From positions 1-49,613 of the forward strand of contig CABSJA010000010.1 of the NCBI GenBank assembly GCA_902477915.1: a DNA stretch of 49,613 nt, read 5' to 3'. Origin of the DNA: an uncultured Veillonella sp. Its GTDB lineage: Bacteria; Bacillota; Negativicutes; Veillonellales; Veillonellaceae. Numbering within the stretch: position 1 is the stretch's first letter; every line of letters begins with the position of its first letter. The position numbers were made by a program, and so were the translations under genes. Below the pieces are notes generated by a model. That model was given only the letters and a program-made list of their open reading frames with translations. It searched no databases and had not been told where the DNA came from. Shown here piece after piece: positions 23,227-32,492 of this stretch.

Positions 23227-26200
23227 ATGGATCGGTGGGGACATACAAAGCGCGCCATAATTCTGTCTAGTGCAGTTGCCTTATGGCTTAGCGCACCTCT
23301 TGTAGTATGGGCTGAGAATGCAACCGTTACTACAGATGTTGTTCATGTTAAAGGAACATGGGCAGAAGAAGCAGCCAAATTAGACTCACAGCAAGTGCAA
23401 ATCATTACCAAGAAAGATATTGAGAAAAAGCAGGCGAAGTCCGTCGAAGATATTATTTTTACACAAACTGGCGTCTCTAGAACTGTAGATGCTATGGGCC
23501 GTGTAGGTGTATCTATTCGTGGTGCAGAAGCGCGTCACACACTTATTTTAGTAGATGGTCAACCAGTACTAGGCGATTTTGATAAGTACTCCGGTGCAGC
23601 AGATGAAGTTCAACGGTTAGGTACAGAAAATGTTGAACGCATTGAGGTTATCCAAGGGGCAGCCAGTGCAAAATACGGTTCAGATGCTATTGGTGGTGTT
23701 GTTAACATCATCACAAAAAAAGCACAGAAGAAACCGACCTTACAATTAAACGCAGAGGGTATGCGTCGTAAGAGTGATGGTGATACATTCCCATTCCAAA
23801 ACTTCTTTATTCGTGCCGACTCTGGTCAAATGGGTAAGTTAAAGGTTGGTTTGTCAGGCAGTAAACGTGATCTAATGCCTGTTTTAGCATCCGTTAAACG
23901 TCGAGATTCTGGCATGGCTTTTGATTATGCAAAACATAATTTTAAGCCAAATGTACTTCGTTATTATGGTGATGCGGCTGATATCGGTCTTGTAGCAACC
24001 TACGAAGCTAATGATAAGAATAAATTTGAAATGCGACTTAACCGCTACACAGAAGACCTTGTACGCGATGTTAAGCACTCCGACTCTGATTTAGAGCCTC
24101 AACAACATTTCAAACGTACCGCAGACCGCAATACGGCTAATTTACAATGGTCCTCCCGAGCAGGCAAAAGCGATTGGACTGTTGAAACTAACTACTCCCG
24201 CATTAAAGAAAATGATGTAGCCCTCATTAGCTATACAGGTCGCTCCGCCTATGAAGGCTCCAATGAGTTGCGTTATATCGATAACATCGATCATCGTCAA
24301 TTGGATATTCGAGCTAATGCGAATACACAGCTTAATAAAAATCATTTGCTTAGCTACGGCGTGAGCTACGCTCGTGAAGAAGGTTCTGGTAGCCGCTTAA
24401 AGAGTTCTCCTAATACAAGTACCATGTACATTGATCCTTGGGATTACGATAAGAGCTTGTTAGTGGATAAACTAGACCGCCTTGTAAGACGTAAAGGCGA
24501 TAATAGCATCAAGGTTTACTCTCATATCCACGACTATAAATTCATTAATTCCGGTGGTGGTATGCCGCAATGGGATATGGATTATGAATACTATGGTGCA
24601 GAAACAGATGCTCAAAAACCAGGTATAACTTATGATGACTATATAAACTATGGTTTGTCTGAAAGTAGATTAAGTGATTGGTCTAGTACATCTCCTAATA
24701 ATCAACCTGTAACAGATGAGTTTAAAGCTCGTTATAAGGCTTTAGAAGATCGTTTGAAAGCAGAAAATCCAGTATTATCTGCAACACGTGCCAATATTGT
24801 AGGTGATTACTTTAAATACGGCGAGTCCAATGATCCGGAAATGCGTAAAAAAGCACCTAAGCTAAATGGTAAAGCCTTTTTAGAAGAATATCGTAGCCGT
24901 GATCAACGCTTAACAACTGGTAGCGGTACAATTCGCAAGTTAAATGCTTATGTTTCTGATACATGGCAGGTAAATAAGAATTTAACATTATCCCCAATTC
25001 TTCGCTTTGATAACAGCAGCTTATTTGGTTCTAATTTATCTGCGTCCTTAGGGATGACCTATAACGTTAAAGGCAATACACATCGCAGGTTTAAAGCTAA
25101 TGTAGGTACTGGATATACAGAACCAGGTATGGGCGAATTGTGGTACAACTGGGAAATGTATGCTTCTAATCCTGTTGGGATTGGGGTTGCAAAACTTGGT
25201 TGGTACTGGGCCGGCAATCCTAATTTGAAACCTGAGAAATCTGTTAACTTTGACATGAGCTTAGAAGGTGAAAATAAGAATACTTATGCTCGTGTAGGCG
25301 TATTCCATAACCGCATCAAAAACTATATGTCTGTATACTTCACAGGGGACTTTATGGACTTTGCTCCATACCTCAAGGGTGATGCTAAGTACCAACGTGC
25401 ACCAGACATGATTTATAGCTTTAAAAATATTGGTAAAGCTGAAATTACGGGCCTTCAAGCAGAGGTACAACAAAAATTCGGTAAGTATTGGTCCGGTAAG
25501 CTCGGGTATACATACTTGCATGCCATCAATAAGAGTGATCCAACAATGCCTCGCCAATTGTTGGATAAACCAATGCATAAGGTTGATATTGGCATTACTT
25601 ATGACAACCCTAAATCCGGTTGGAATGGTTCCATTTGGGGCGATTATTATATCAATATGCTTGATAGTAATACTCTTAATAATGGTGGCAACTACTGGCC
25701 AGATATTTTATCTGGTGATGCAGGCGTATATAAGAAGCAAAGCTATGAAAAGAAAACCTTTGGCATTTGGAACGTAATGGTTCAAAAACGATTCAATAAA
25801 AATGCCATGATGTACTTTGGCATCAATAATATCTTTAATCATCGAGATGATGACCGTGCTACGCAAGAACGCGTGTATCGTGTGGGTGTTAACCTTAAAT
25901 TTGGTGGTGGAGACAGCAGTAAAACAACAGCTATCGGTAAGACTAAGGATGGTGCAAAAGGTAGCGTAGCAGGTGCAAATGCAACGGGTACTAATGGGGA
26001 CGTTACAAATGCTGAATCCGGTGTACAAAACGTATCTGATGTGGTTCGTTTAACTGACTTTATTCGTTCTGATTTCGACACTACTAAAGAACGTGGTGTT
26101 ACATTAGTTGGCGATTACAGAGCACGTTGGATGGCACATGATGGCTCTAATAGACCACAATCTCCATTTAGAGAAAATTCCGCTATTGGTTCTGCAAAAG

Positions 26201-28311
26201 CTAATATGTACGATGCCAATCGTCATAGCTTTGAACAACGCTTGCGCCTAGGCTTCGATGCACGCCTTAATGAGTTCACAAATCTTAAAGTTATCGGTAG
26301 TGCAACTGGTATGAGCGGTGTTGATACAAGCTGGACACAATCCGATTCTAAAGGCTTTAATCATCAACGAATCGATACAGTTGATCTCACAAGACGTGTT
26401 AAAAAATGGGATGTATCCGTAGGTCGCTTAACAGAACCTATGGGTGCTAGTGGCTACTGGTTTGGTCAATCCTATGATGGCATTCGCGCTGTATGGAATG
26501 GTCACGACTCACAAGTTCGTATTGGTGTTGGTACTTTCAAACATAGTACAGGCATTACTGATTCTGCTTATACTCATGCAGTCCATGAAGTTATTTACAG
26601 ACCTCCAACAGCGGCTGAATTGATTGGTATTAACCGTGATGAGTTCCCATACGATATTAATAGTGCTACAAAAACTGGCTCTGATGGTGAGAAAAAATCT
26701 ACAGAGGATGCAGCAGCACCAGATAGTCCTAATGGTATCTATGATTCTACTTACAAAGGTAAGACAGATAGCATCTACTTCTATCAACAACTTAAAGGCT
26801 TACAAGATGAATATGAAGCTTATAAGGAATCATTAGATCTTAGCTGGAGTAATCCAAACCGGGATCAAGAAATGGCTAAAGCCGATGCTAAGCTAAGAGA
26901 GACCCAACAAAAACAAGCTCAAATCATGGGCCATTTACAAGATATTCTTACAAAAGCATATCCTACAGATATGGCTGGGAAGAAATTCTCCCTCGATATT
27001 CCATCTGGTGGTTATGCAATGTATGAAATCACTAATAAGCATACAGGAGAAAAACTCTATAAGACAGGGGACATTATGTATAATGTGAACTCCTCCTTAT
27101 ACCCTGAATACTTAAAAGAAAAAGCGAAAGGTCTCATCGTATCTACTGATAATAAAGATGCTTTAGTAAATCCTAAGGCCTATGTTGAAAAACATGGTGA
27201 CGAGATCAATCAATCCGTAGCAGAAATAGCTAAATATAATGCTACAGATAACTGGAGTAATTATAACAATAGTGAGCTCGATGTTGTTTGGGTTAAACAG
27301 CCAGATGGCACTTACAAACAATCCTATGATTACTATGGTCAACCATCTAGTGATTATGAGTTCACTGGTTATTTAGGTGCTAAAACGTATAAATACGATA
27401 GTGGTAGCTATATATTTAGCGATTATGATGCTAAAGATGCGATTTATAAAAAGAACTTTACAATGGCCTCTAACGACTGGGGTGAAGGTAGTTCTGATTA
27501 TGGTTGGGGCATGACACCAGCAATGTACAACTATTTATACAATCTTGAAAAAGTTGTACATGATGCAGAGTCTGAAAATAAATTACCTCGTGAAGCAATA
27601 GGCAAGATCATCGGTAATTTGATTCGTACAGAAGGTGTAGTTCTTGAAAAAGATACTGTACCGGCTATTGATAAAGCGGCCTTTGTTCAATACAAGAAAC
27701 AAATAGGCTCTCGTCTTGGGGTACAAGCATGGTACTTACGTTCCTTCGGTGGTAAAACACATACCTATTTAAATGCAAATGGCAACGGTAATGATGAATA
27801 TAACTTCTCCAATGTAGCTCAAGTATTCGGTATTGGCGCTAAATATCAATTAGGTGCTAATGCTTCGGTTACCGTTGATTACGGTCAAAACCGTTCTAAC
27901 CTAGGGCGTTACTTAAATGGTAACACTGTATATCAACATGAACGGGGCACTGCGGACTTTGCTCTTAAAGGTCATCAAATGGGTGGTGCACCTCACTTCT
28001 GGATGGCCCGCTTAGACATTGGTCGTGCTGATCTTGATGTTCCAAAATCTTGGAATGCATTTATCGACTATAAATACTTTGAACATGGTTCATTCTTTGG
28101 CGGTAATGGTACTGGTGCTGTACCAGATCGTTATCTCGATGGTATTCGTAGCTTCACATTTGGTGCGGGCTATGTACCACGCAAGGATTTACTCCTTGAA
28201 GCATTCTATACATTTGATGCGAAGGGCACTAATAAACGAGATACTTTATATGGTAGTGAAAGCTTTAAGTTAGGCGATTATACAAGAATTCAAGGGACCT
28301 ACAGGTTCTAA
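23227..28311 (+). CDS. Giant TonB-dependent receptor fused to a second outer-membrane barrel
   Basis: 1694 residues, more than twice a normal receptor. A signal peptide ends near VVWA (residue 29). The plug (about 45-165) is canonical: IITKKDIEKKQAKSVEDIIF, RGAEARHTLILVDG, and YGSDAIGGVVNIITKK. The first barrel runs to residue 892 and closes with VYRVGVNLKF, a full C-terminal beta signal. It holds YTEP (630-633) and NPNL (664-667), matching the FRAP/NPNL landmarks of haem receptors, but with no His between them. A Gly/Thr/Asn linker (about 893-938) leads to a second, porin-like barrel (about 950-1694: GDYRARW, FEQRLRLGFDARL, DVSVGRLTEPMG) that ends in its own beta signal TRIQGTYRF. A long insert (about 1150-1480) is largely helical and hydrophilic. 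First gene of the haem operon. Confidence 0.9.
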   Translation: MDRWGHTKRAIILSSAVALWLSAPLVVWAENATVTTDVVHVKGTWAEEAAKLDSQQVQIITKKDIEKKQAKSVEDIIFTQTGVSRTVDAMGRVGVSIRGAEARHTLILVDGQPVLGDFDKYSGAADEVQRLGTENVERIEVIQGAASAKYGSDAIGGVVNIITKKAQKKPTLQLNAEGMRRKSDGDTFPFQNFFIRADSGQMGKLKVGLSGSKRDLMPVLASVKRRDSGMAFDYAKHNFKPNVLRYYGDAADIGLVATYEANDKNKFEMRLNRYTEDLVRDVKHSDSDLEPQQHFKRTADRNTANLQWSSRAGKSDWTVETNYSRIKENDVALISYTGRSAYEGSNELRYIDNIDHRQLDIRANANTQLNKNHLLSYGVSYAREEGSGSRLKSSPNTSTMYIDPWDYDKSLLVDKLDRLVRRKGDNSIKVYSHIHDYKFINSGGGMPQWDMDYEYYGAETDAQKPGITYDDYINYGLSESRLSDWSSTSPNNQPVTDEFKARYKALEDRLKAENPVLSATRANIVGDYFKYGESNDPEMRKKAPKLNGKAFLEEYRSRDQRLTTGSGTIRKLNAYVSDTWQVNKNLTLSPILRFDNSSLFGSNLSASLGMTYNVKGNTHRRFKANVGTGYTEPGMGELWYNWEMYASNPVGIGVAKLGWYWAGNPNLKPEKSVNFDMSLEGENKNTYARVGVFHNRIKNYMSVYFTGDFMDFAPYLKGDAKYQRAPDMIYSFKNIGKAEITGLQAEVQQKFGKYWSGKLGYTYLHAINKSDPTMPRQLLDKPMHKVDIGITYDNPKSGWNGSIWGDYYINMLDSNTLNNGGNYWPDILSGDAGVYKKQSYEKKTFGIWNVMVQKRFNKNAMMYFGINNIFNHRDDDRATQERVYRVGVNLKFGGGDSSKTTAIGKTKDGAKGSVAGANATGTNGDVTNAESGVQNVSDVVRLTDFIRSDFDTTKERGVTLVGDYRARWMAHDGSNRPQSPFRENSAIGSAKANMYDANRHSFEQRLRLGFDARLNEFTNLKVIGSATGMSGVDTSWTQSDSKGFNHQRIDTVDLTRRVKKWDVSVGRLTEPMGASGYWFGQSYDGIRAVWNGHDSQVRIGVGTFKHSTGITDSAYTHAVHEVIYRPPTAAELIGINRDEFPYDINSATKTGSDGEKKSTEDAAAPDSPNGIYDSTYKGKTDSIYFYQQLKGLQDEYEAYKESLDLSWSNPNRDQEMAKADAKLRETQQKQAQIMGHLQDILTKAYPTDMAGKKFSLDIPSGGYAMYEITNKHTGEKLYKTGDIMYNVNSSLYPEYLKEKAKGLIVSTDNKDALVNPKAYVEKHGDEINQSVAEIAKYNATDNWSNYNNSELDVVWVKQPDGTYKQSYDYYGQPSSDYEFTGYLGAKTYKYDSGSYIFSDYDAKDAIYKKNFTMASNDWGEGSSDYGWGMTPAMYNYLYNLEKVVHDAESENKLPREAIGKIIGNLIRTEGVVLEKDTVPAIDKAAFVQYKKQIGSRLGVQAWYLRSFGGKTHTYLNANGNGNDEYNFSNVAQVFGIGAKYQLGANASVTVDYGQNRSNLGRYLNGNTVYQHERGTADFALKGHQMGGAPHFWMARLDIGRADLDVPKSWNAFIDYKYFEHGSFFGGNGTGAVPDRYLDGIRSFTFGAGYVPRKDLLLEAFYTFDAKGTNKRDTLYGSESFKLGDYTRIQGTYRF

Positions 28312-28346
28312 TGTTCAGTCTGTAAACAGGCAGAAAGGTTACTAAA

Positions 28347-28964
28347 ATGGAAAATTTAAATTATGTCATTCACTTGTTTCATAGTGGCGGGTATGTAATG
28401 TATCCATTATTACTCTTGTCTTTCATGGTTATCGCTATTGCTGTAGAACGGGCTTTCTTTTATCATAAGTATTCAGGTAAGACATTTGTTGTTACACATG
28501 CAGTAAATGAACTAGCAAAATTACAAAAGTGGGACGAAATTGATAAAGTAATCAAAGAAAATCCATCTATTGCAAGTCGCATTGCAGAAGCTGGTCTACA
28601 TAATGCTTCTAGCGAAGAAGCAATGAAAACGGCCTTTGCTGATCAAATGGGTGTTGATGCGGTTGGTTTCCGTAAATATATGGATTACCTAAGCGCTACT
28701 GTTACAATCTCCCCACTATTAGGCTTACTTGGTACTGTTACAGGTATGATTGGTTCCTTTAGTATTCTCGATGCCGGTGCTGGTGCATCCGCTATTACTG
28801 GTGGTGTTGGTGAAGCCCTTATTGCCACAGCCTCTGGTTTGTGTGTAGCCATCATGGCATTTATTGTGTACACATTCTTTAGCCATCGTTTAGATTCTAT
28901 TATTAATCAAATCGAAGGTATGTGTGTGAACATCGTTAGTGCTAAGCGAGAAGGGTGGAATTAA
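28347..28964 (+). CDS. exbB: ExbB/TolQ-type proton channel subunit
   Basis: A 205-residue inner-membrane protein of the MotA/TolQ/ExbB family with three membrane segments. The long cytoplasmic loop lies between the first segment (GGYVMYPLLLLSFMVIAIAVERAFF) and the ATVTISPLLGLLGTVTGMIGSF block, the family signature. With ExbD it turns proton flow into motion of TonB. It starts 35 bases after the receptor stop, with an AAAGG site. Confidence 0.94.
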   Translation: MENLNYVIHLFHSGGYVMYPLLLLSFMVIAIAVERAFFYHKYSGKTFVVTHAVNELAKLQKWDEIDKVIKENPSIASRIAEAGLHNASSEEAMKTAFADQMGVDAVGFRKYMDYLSATVTISPLLGLLGTVTGMIGSFSILDAGAGASAITGGVGEALIATASGLCVAIMAFIVYTFFSHRLDSIINQIEGMCVNIVSAKREGWN

Positions 28965-28966
28965 TT

Positions 28967-29374
28967 ATGAACCTACAAAGCTTTCGTATGAAAACAAAGC
29001 CTGAATTCATGATTATCCCAATGATTGATATTATCTTCTTCTTGTTGGTATTTTTCATGATGAATAGCTTGCAAACAGTTGCTCAAAAGGCGTTATCCGT
29101 GCAATTACCACAAGCTACAAGTGCTTCTGCACCGGCTCAATTACCTGTAGTACTTACATTAGATGCAGAAGGACATATTACAATTGATAATAAGCCAATG
29201 AGCATTGATGATGCTGAAGCCATGGTTAAACAGCGTATTCAAGAAAATCCAAATGCTAGCGTTATTTTACAAGCTGACAAACGCGCTGCTCATGGTCAAG
29301 TTGTAGCGATTATGGATATGTTAAAACAATCTGGCGTTAAACGCTTGGCTATTGCAGCCGAACAGAAAGGATAA
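28967..29374 (+). CDS. exbD: ExbD/TolR-type subunit
   Basis: A 135-residue protein with one N-terminal membrane anchor and a periplasmic domain. MIPMIDIIFFLLVFFMMNSL includes the conserved membrane Asp that carries protons. I prefer the ATG at 28967, two bases after the exbB stop, over a GTG four codons upstream that lies inside exbB. It works as part of the ExbB-ExbD-TonB complex. Confidence 0.94.
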   Translation: MNLQSFRMKTKPEFMIIPMIDIIFFLLVFFMMNSLQTVAQKALSVQLPQATSASAPAQLPVVLTLDAEGHITIDNKPMSIDDAEAMVKQRIQENPNASVILQADKRAAHGQVVAIMDMLKQSGVKRLAIAAEQKG

Positions 29375-29376
29375 CT

Positions 29377-30171
29377 ATGGGACTAGGCATATCATGGAAA
29401 AAAGCAGCCATTATATCCGCCATAGTTCATCTCATTGCTCTCTTTGTTGCCGTAATCTTTTTCGTAGTAGTTCCAGCAATTCAAGATATGGAAACGTATG
29501 AGATCGACCTCACACAAAGTGTACTCGATGATGGCGGCAGCGGTCATGCTGGTGGAGGTGGCGGGAACAGGTCTGACCTATTCCCAAAACCGTTGTCAGC
29601 AGATGAAGTGGCGGCAAGAACAAAGGCTGTTGTAGCGAATATAGATCCATCTACTGTAACAGATATTCCTGATGCAGTAGATGTACCCCCGAAAGGCGGC
29701 GAACATAAAGGTAATACCTCTGGTGATAATTCTGCAGGTGGTTCCGGCCCTGGTACAGGTGGCGGCTCTGGCGGTGGTAACGGTACAGGTGTTGGCACTG
29801 GTAATGGCGATGGTCAAGGTCAGGGAAATGGCAACGGTAATGGCAATGGCAATGGTGATAGTCATGGTACGGTGAAAGCTGCCTTTGATACGGAAGGATT
29901 CCGTGTAAGAGTGCAAAATAATGCACAAATGCCTTCAATGGCTTTAAAAAGAAAGTTACAAGGTGATGTAACTGTACAAGTTACATTAGATACAAATGGC
30001 AACCTTATTGGTCAAAGTATTAGATCGTCTACAAATGAAATCTTTAATGATGCGGCTATGTCTGCAGTAGTAGCGGCAACACCATATCAAAATCCAACTG
30101 GAGCAGATATTGATGTCAATGTACCAGTTGAGTTTAGAGGTCACGAATCATCTGATGATGAAGATGAATAG
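29377..30171 (+). CDS. tonB: TonB protein with a Gly/Asn-rich periplasmic spacer
   Basis: A 264-residue protein with an N-terminal anchor (about 12-34) and a C-terminal TonB domain (about 170-255) containing GDVTVQVTLDTNGNLIGQSI and the SS...FNDAAMSAV block. The spacer (about 107-165) is unusual: Gly, Asn, Ser and Thr repeats (GNGNGNGNGNGD) replace the stiff Pro-Glu/Pro-Lys rod of proteobacterial TonB, so reach must come from a flexible chain. An acidic tail (SSDDEDE) follows. It starts two bases after exbD. Confidence 0.9.
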   Translation: MGLGISWKKAAIISAIVHLIALFVAVIFFVVVPAIQDMETYEIDLTQSVLDDGGSGHAGGGGGNRSDLFPKPLSADEVAARTKAVVANIDPSTVTDIPDAVDVPPKGGEHKGNTSGDNSAGGSGPGTGGGSGGGNGTGVGTGNGDGQGQGNGNGNGNGNGDSHGTVKAAFDTEGFRVRVQNNAQMPSMALKRKLQGDVTVQVTLDTNGNLIGQSIRSSTNEIFNDAAMSAVVAATPYQNPTGADIDVNVPVEFRGHESSDDEDE

Positions 30172-30216
30172 AAGTATCTATGTGATAGACCTATCTATGA
30201 ATTAAAGGAGATAATT

Positions 30217-30735
30217 ATGAAATCCATTATTTTATATTCTTCCCTCACGGGAAATACTAAAAGCGTAGCGGAAGCAATGGCTTCCGTCATGCCTGAAGGT
30301 ACGCCTTGCGTTCCTGTAAAAGAGGCGCCTGAGAATTTAGCTGATTATGACACTGTGTTCGTAGGTTTCTGGGTAGATCGCGGTACAGCGAATAAAGAGG
30401 CTGCCAAATTGATTGAAACCTTGAAAAATCCTAATATCGTATTCTTTGCGACATTAGGCATGTATGCAGATTCCGATCATGCTCGTGAAAGTATCGAAAA
30501 AGCATCAGAGTTATTACAAAATAAGGAATCCCTTGTAGATGGCTTTGTATGCCAAGGTAAAATCGATCCTAAAGTCATTGAAATGATGTATAAAATGTTC
30601 CCACCTGGATCGGCTCATGGGCAAAGTCCTGAACGCGATGCATTACATAAAGCGGCTGAGACACATCCAGATGAACAAGACTTTGCAAATGCAAAAGAAT
30701 TTACAAAATCTGTACTTGCAAAGTTGCAAGCCTAA
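30217..30735 (+). CDS. Flavodoxin, likely electron donor for the haem-opening enzyme
   Basis: A 172-residue flavodoxin. The FMN phosphate loop SSLTGNTKSVAEA is at residues about 7-19, and the flavin-flanking loops VFVGFWVDRGTAN and FFATLGMYADS match the 'flavodoxin family/BilS-HmuF' type with a C-terminal helical extension. It lies between tonB and the HutW-type gene. In Fusobacterium and related anaerobes a flavodoxin (HmuF) beside the radical-SAM haem enzyme (HmuW) supplies its electrons, and the same role is inferred here. Confidence 0.88.
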   Translation: MKSIILYSSLTGNTKSVAEAMASVMPEGTPCVPVKEAPENLADYDTVFVGFWVDRGTANKEAAKLIETLKNPNIVFFATLGMYADSDHARESIEKASELLQNKESLVDGFVCQGKIDPKVIEMMYKMFPPGSAHGQSPERDALHKAAETHPDEQDFANAKEFTKSVLAKLQA

Positions 30736-30754
30736 ACTGAAAGGGGATTGGAGT

Positions 30755-32395
30755 ATGAGTTTAGCAAGTTTCTTTGAATCCATTCCGGAGAAGCAACGCA
30801 ATCTACAACTAGGTTTAGACTGTGATAATCCGATGAGTGGTGCATTTCCTCATAAACGCGTTGTTCATGCTGGTCTCAATGGTATTTTGGTTTCTCCAAA
30901 GGAAACACAAGCTGTTTGGGATACCTTAATGAATGGCACACCTAAAAAAGGTGAAATGCAATGCGCCTATATTCACATTCCGTTTTGTAAGACCAAATGC
31001 ACATACTGTGGCTTCTTCCAAAATGGTACGAGTCAAAGCGTAGAAGACCAATATATTGATGGTCTTATTAGCGAATTAAAACTGGCTAGTGAACGTCCTA
31101 GATTAAAAGATGGTTTGATTCATGCTGTGTTTATTGGTGGTGGCACGCCAACATCATTATCTCCAGCAAACTCTAAAAGATTGTTGAAAGCCATTAAAGA
31201 GTATTTGCCACTAGCTAATGATTATGAATTGACTTTAGAAGGTCGTATTCACGATTTGATTCCTGAAAATCTCGACGTATGGATGACAAATGGCGTTAAC
31301 CGTATGTCCATTGGGGTACAATCTTTCAACACAGAGGTACGCCAAATGGTGGGACGTTTAGATACAAAAGAAACCGTATTAGAGCGGTTAGCAGCTTTAA
31401 AAGCCTATGGACAATGTTCCGTTGTTATCGATTTAATTTACGGTTTACCAGGTCAAACTATGGAGGTTTGGGAACAAGATTTGGCTGATCTAGTCAGCTC
31501 TGGCGTAGACGGTGCAGACCTTTACCAATTAAATGTATTTGATGGTAGTGATCTTAATAAAGATATTGCAAAAGGCAAGGTGCCCGCAGCAGCCACAACA
31601 GCTATGCAAGGGGATATGTTCGAGTTTGGACGCAAATACTTAGACGAGCGTTCCTATCGTCGATTGAGCGCGGCTCACTGGAGTGCGAACAACCGTGAAC
31701 GTAGCTTGTATAACATCCTAGCTAAAGCTGGCGTTCCGATGTTCCCCTTCGGCAGTGGTGCCGGTGGTAATGTTGATGGGTACGGCATGATGTTACATCG
31801 TGCGTTAAAACCGTATGAAGATATGGTTAGCCGCGGTGAAAAACCATTTATGGCGCTCATGAAGCAAAGTGATTTACAACCTATCGTAAATCAAGTGGTA
31901 AGCCAGCTTGAACAAGGTTTTCTCAATATTAAGAGCTTAACTGAATTAGATGCAAAACTAGATGAATTAAACTGGCTTTATAAATTATGGGAAAAACGTG
32001 GTCTCGTAGCTTACAATGGTTTGCTTTATAAGTTGACTGCAGCCGGTGAATTCTGGACGGTAAATCTTACACAAAGTACATTAGAGGCTGTAGAGTATAT
32101 CATGACAGGTAAAAACTCCTTCGCTATGGAGGCTGTGGCTGCTCAAGATACTAAAACAACGTCTAAAGATAATCCTAATCAAGAGGTACGTGGCATTGGC
32201 CAAGGTAAAGCTAATATTTCGGTACCAACTGATGAGGATTCAGAAGCACAACGCAAGGAAGCTCTCATTGCAAAAGCAAAAGCAGAAATCGCCAAAAGCG
32301 GTGCTTCTGGTGAGTCAGCTAATCGAATGGTACAAGCTATGTACAATTTGAGTGCTGATGAAATTGAATATATGATGGAACGTATGATGTCTTAA
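30755..32395 (+). CDS. hutW: HutW/ChuW-type radical-SAM haem-opening enzyme (anaerobilin synthase family)
   Basis: A 546-residue cytoplasmic enzyme. The radical-SAM cluster is C78-x3-C82-x2-C85 in HIPFCKTKCTYCGFF, followed by FIGGGTPTSLSP and the HemN-like SIGVQSFNTEVRQMVGR, then a HemN-type C-terminal domain. The N-terminal MSGAFPHKRVVHAGL is characteristic of HutW/ChuW. These proteins use SAM and low-potential electrons to methylate and open haem, freeing iron without oxygen. The start at 30755 (GGGGATTGGAGT upstream) is preferred over an in-frame ATG inside the flavodoxin gene. About 80 extra C-terminal residues (QDTKTTSKDN... to MMERMMS) exceed the usual length of about 450. Confidence 0.9.
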   Translation: MSLASFFESIPEKQRNLQLGLDCDNPMSGAFPHKRVVHAGLNGILVSPKETQAVWDTLMNGTPKKGEMQCAYIHIPFCKTKCTYCGFFQNGTSQSVEDQYIDGLISELKLASERPRLKDGLIHAVFIGGGTPTSLSPANSKRLLKAIKEYLPLANDYELTLEGRIHDLIPENLDVWMTNGVNRMSIGVQSFNTEVRQMVGRLDTKETVLERLAALKAYGQCSVVIDLIYGLPGQTMEVWEQDLADLVSSGVDGADLYQLNVFDGSDLNKDIAKGKVPAAATTAMQGDMFEFGRKYLDERSYRRLSAAHWSANNRERSLYNILAKAGVPMFPFGSGAGGNVDGYGMMLHRALKPYEDMVSRGEKPFMALMKQSDLQPIVNQVVSQLEQGFLNIKSLTELDAKLDELNWLYKLWEKRGLVAYNGLLYKLTAAGEFWTVNLTQSTLEAVEYIMTGKNSFAMEAVAAQDTKTTSKDNPNQEVRGIGQGKANISVPTDEDSEAQRKEALIAKAKAEIAKSGASGESANRMVQAMYNLSADEIEYMMERMMS

Positions 32396-32492
32396 ATTTA
32401 TATTACACCTTGAATCTAACAACCCTTTTCAATAACAACATATACTAAACAAGACATAGTACGTGACATATAGTACTCTTTGTAGTACAGAG

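Noticed and set aside
24000..26000. Minus-strand frames of about 60-100 codons under the receptor gene
   Set aside because: Antisense frames in a long coding gene with no ribosome-binding sites or recognisable domains.
25895..26045. A frameshift or missed stop separating the two halves of the giant receptor
   Set aside because: The frame is continuous through the linker, with normal codon use and no internal signal peptide or ribosome-binding site before the second module.
29760..29870. Repetitive GGCAATGGC-type DNA as a possible CRISPR or satellite
   Set aside because: The repeat unit is codon-sized, in frame with tonB and has no spacers.
29544..29938. Several overlapping open frames on both strands in the tonB spacer
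   Set aside because: They are by-products of the GGY/AAY repeat of the Gly/Asn region; none has a start signal or sensible composition.
30617..30754. A 46-codon N-terminal extension of the HutW-type enzyme
   Set aside because: It lies inside the flavodoxin gene, has no start site and translates to a non-family-like basic stretch; ATG 30755 has a ribosome-binding site and matches the family start.
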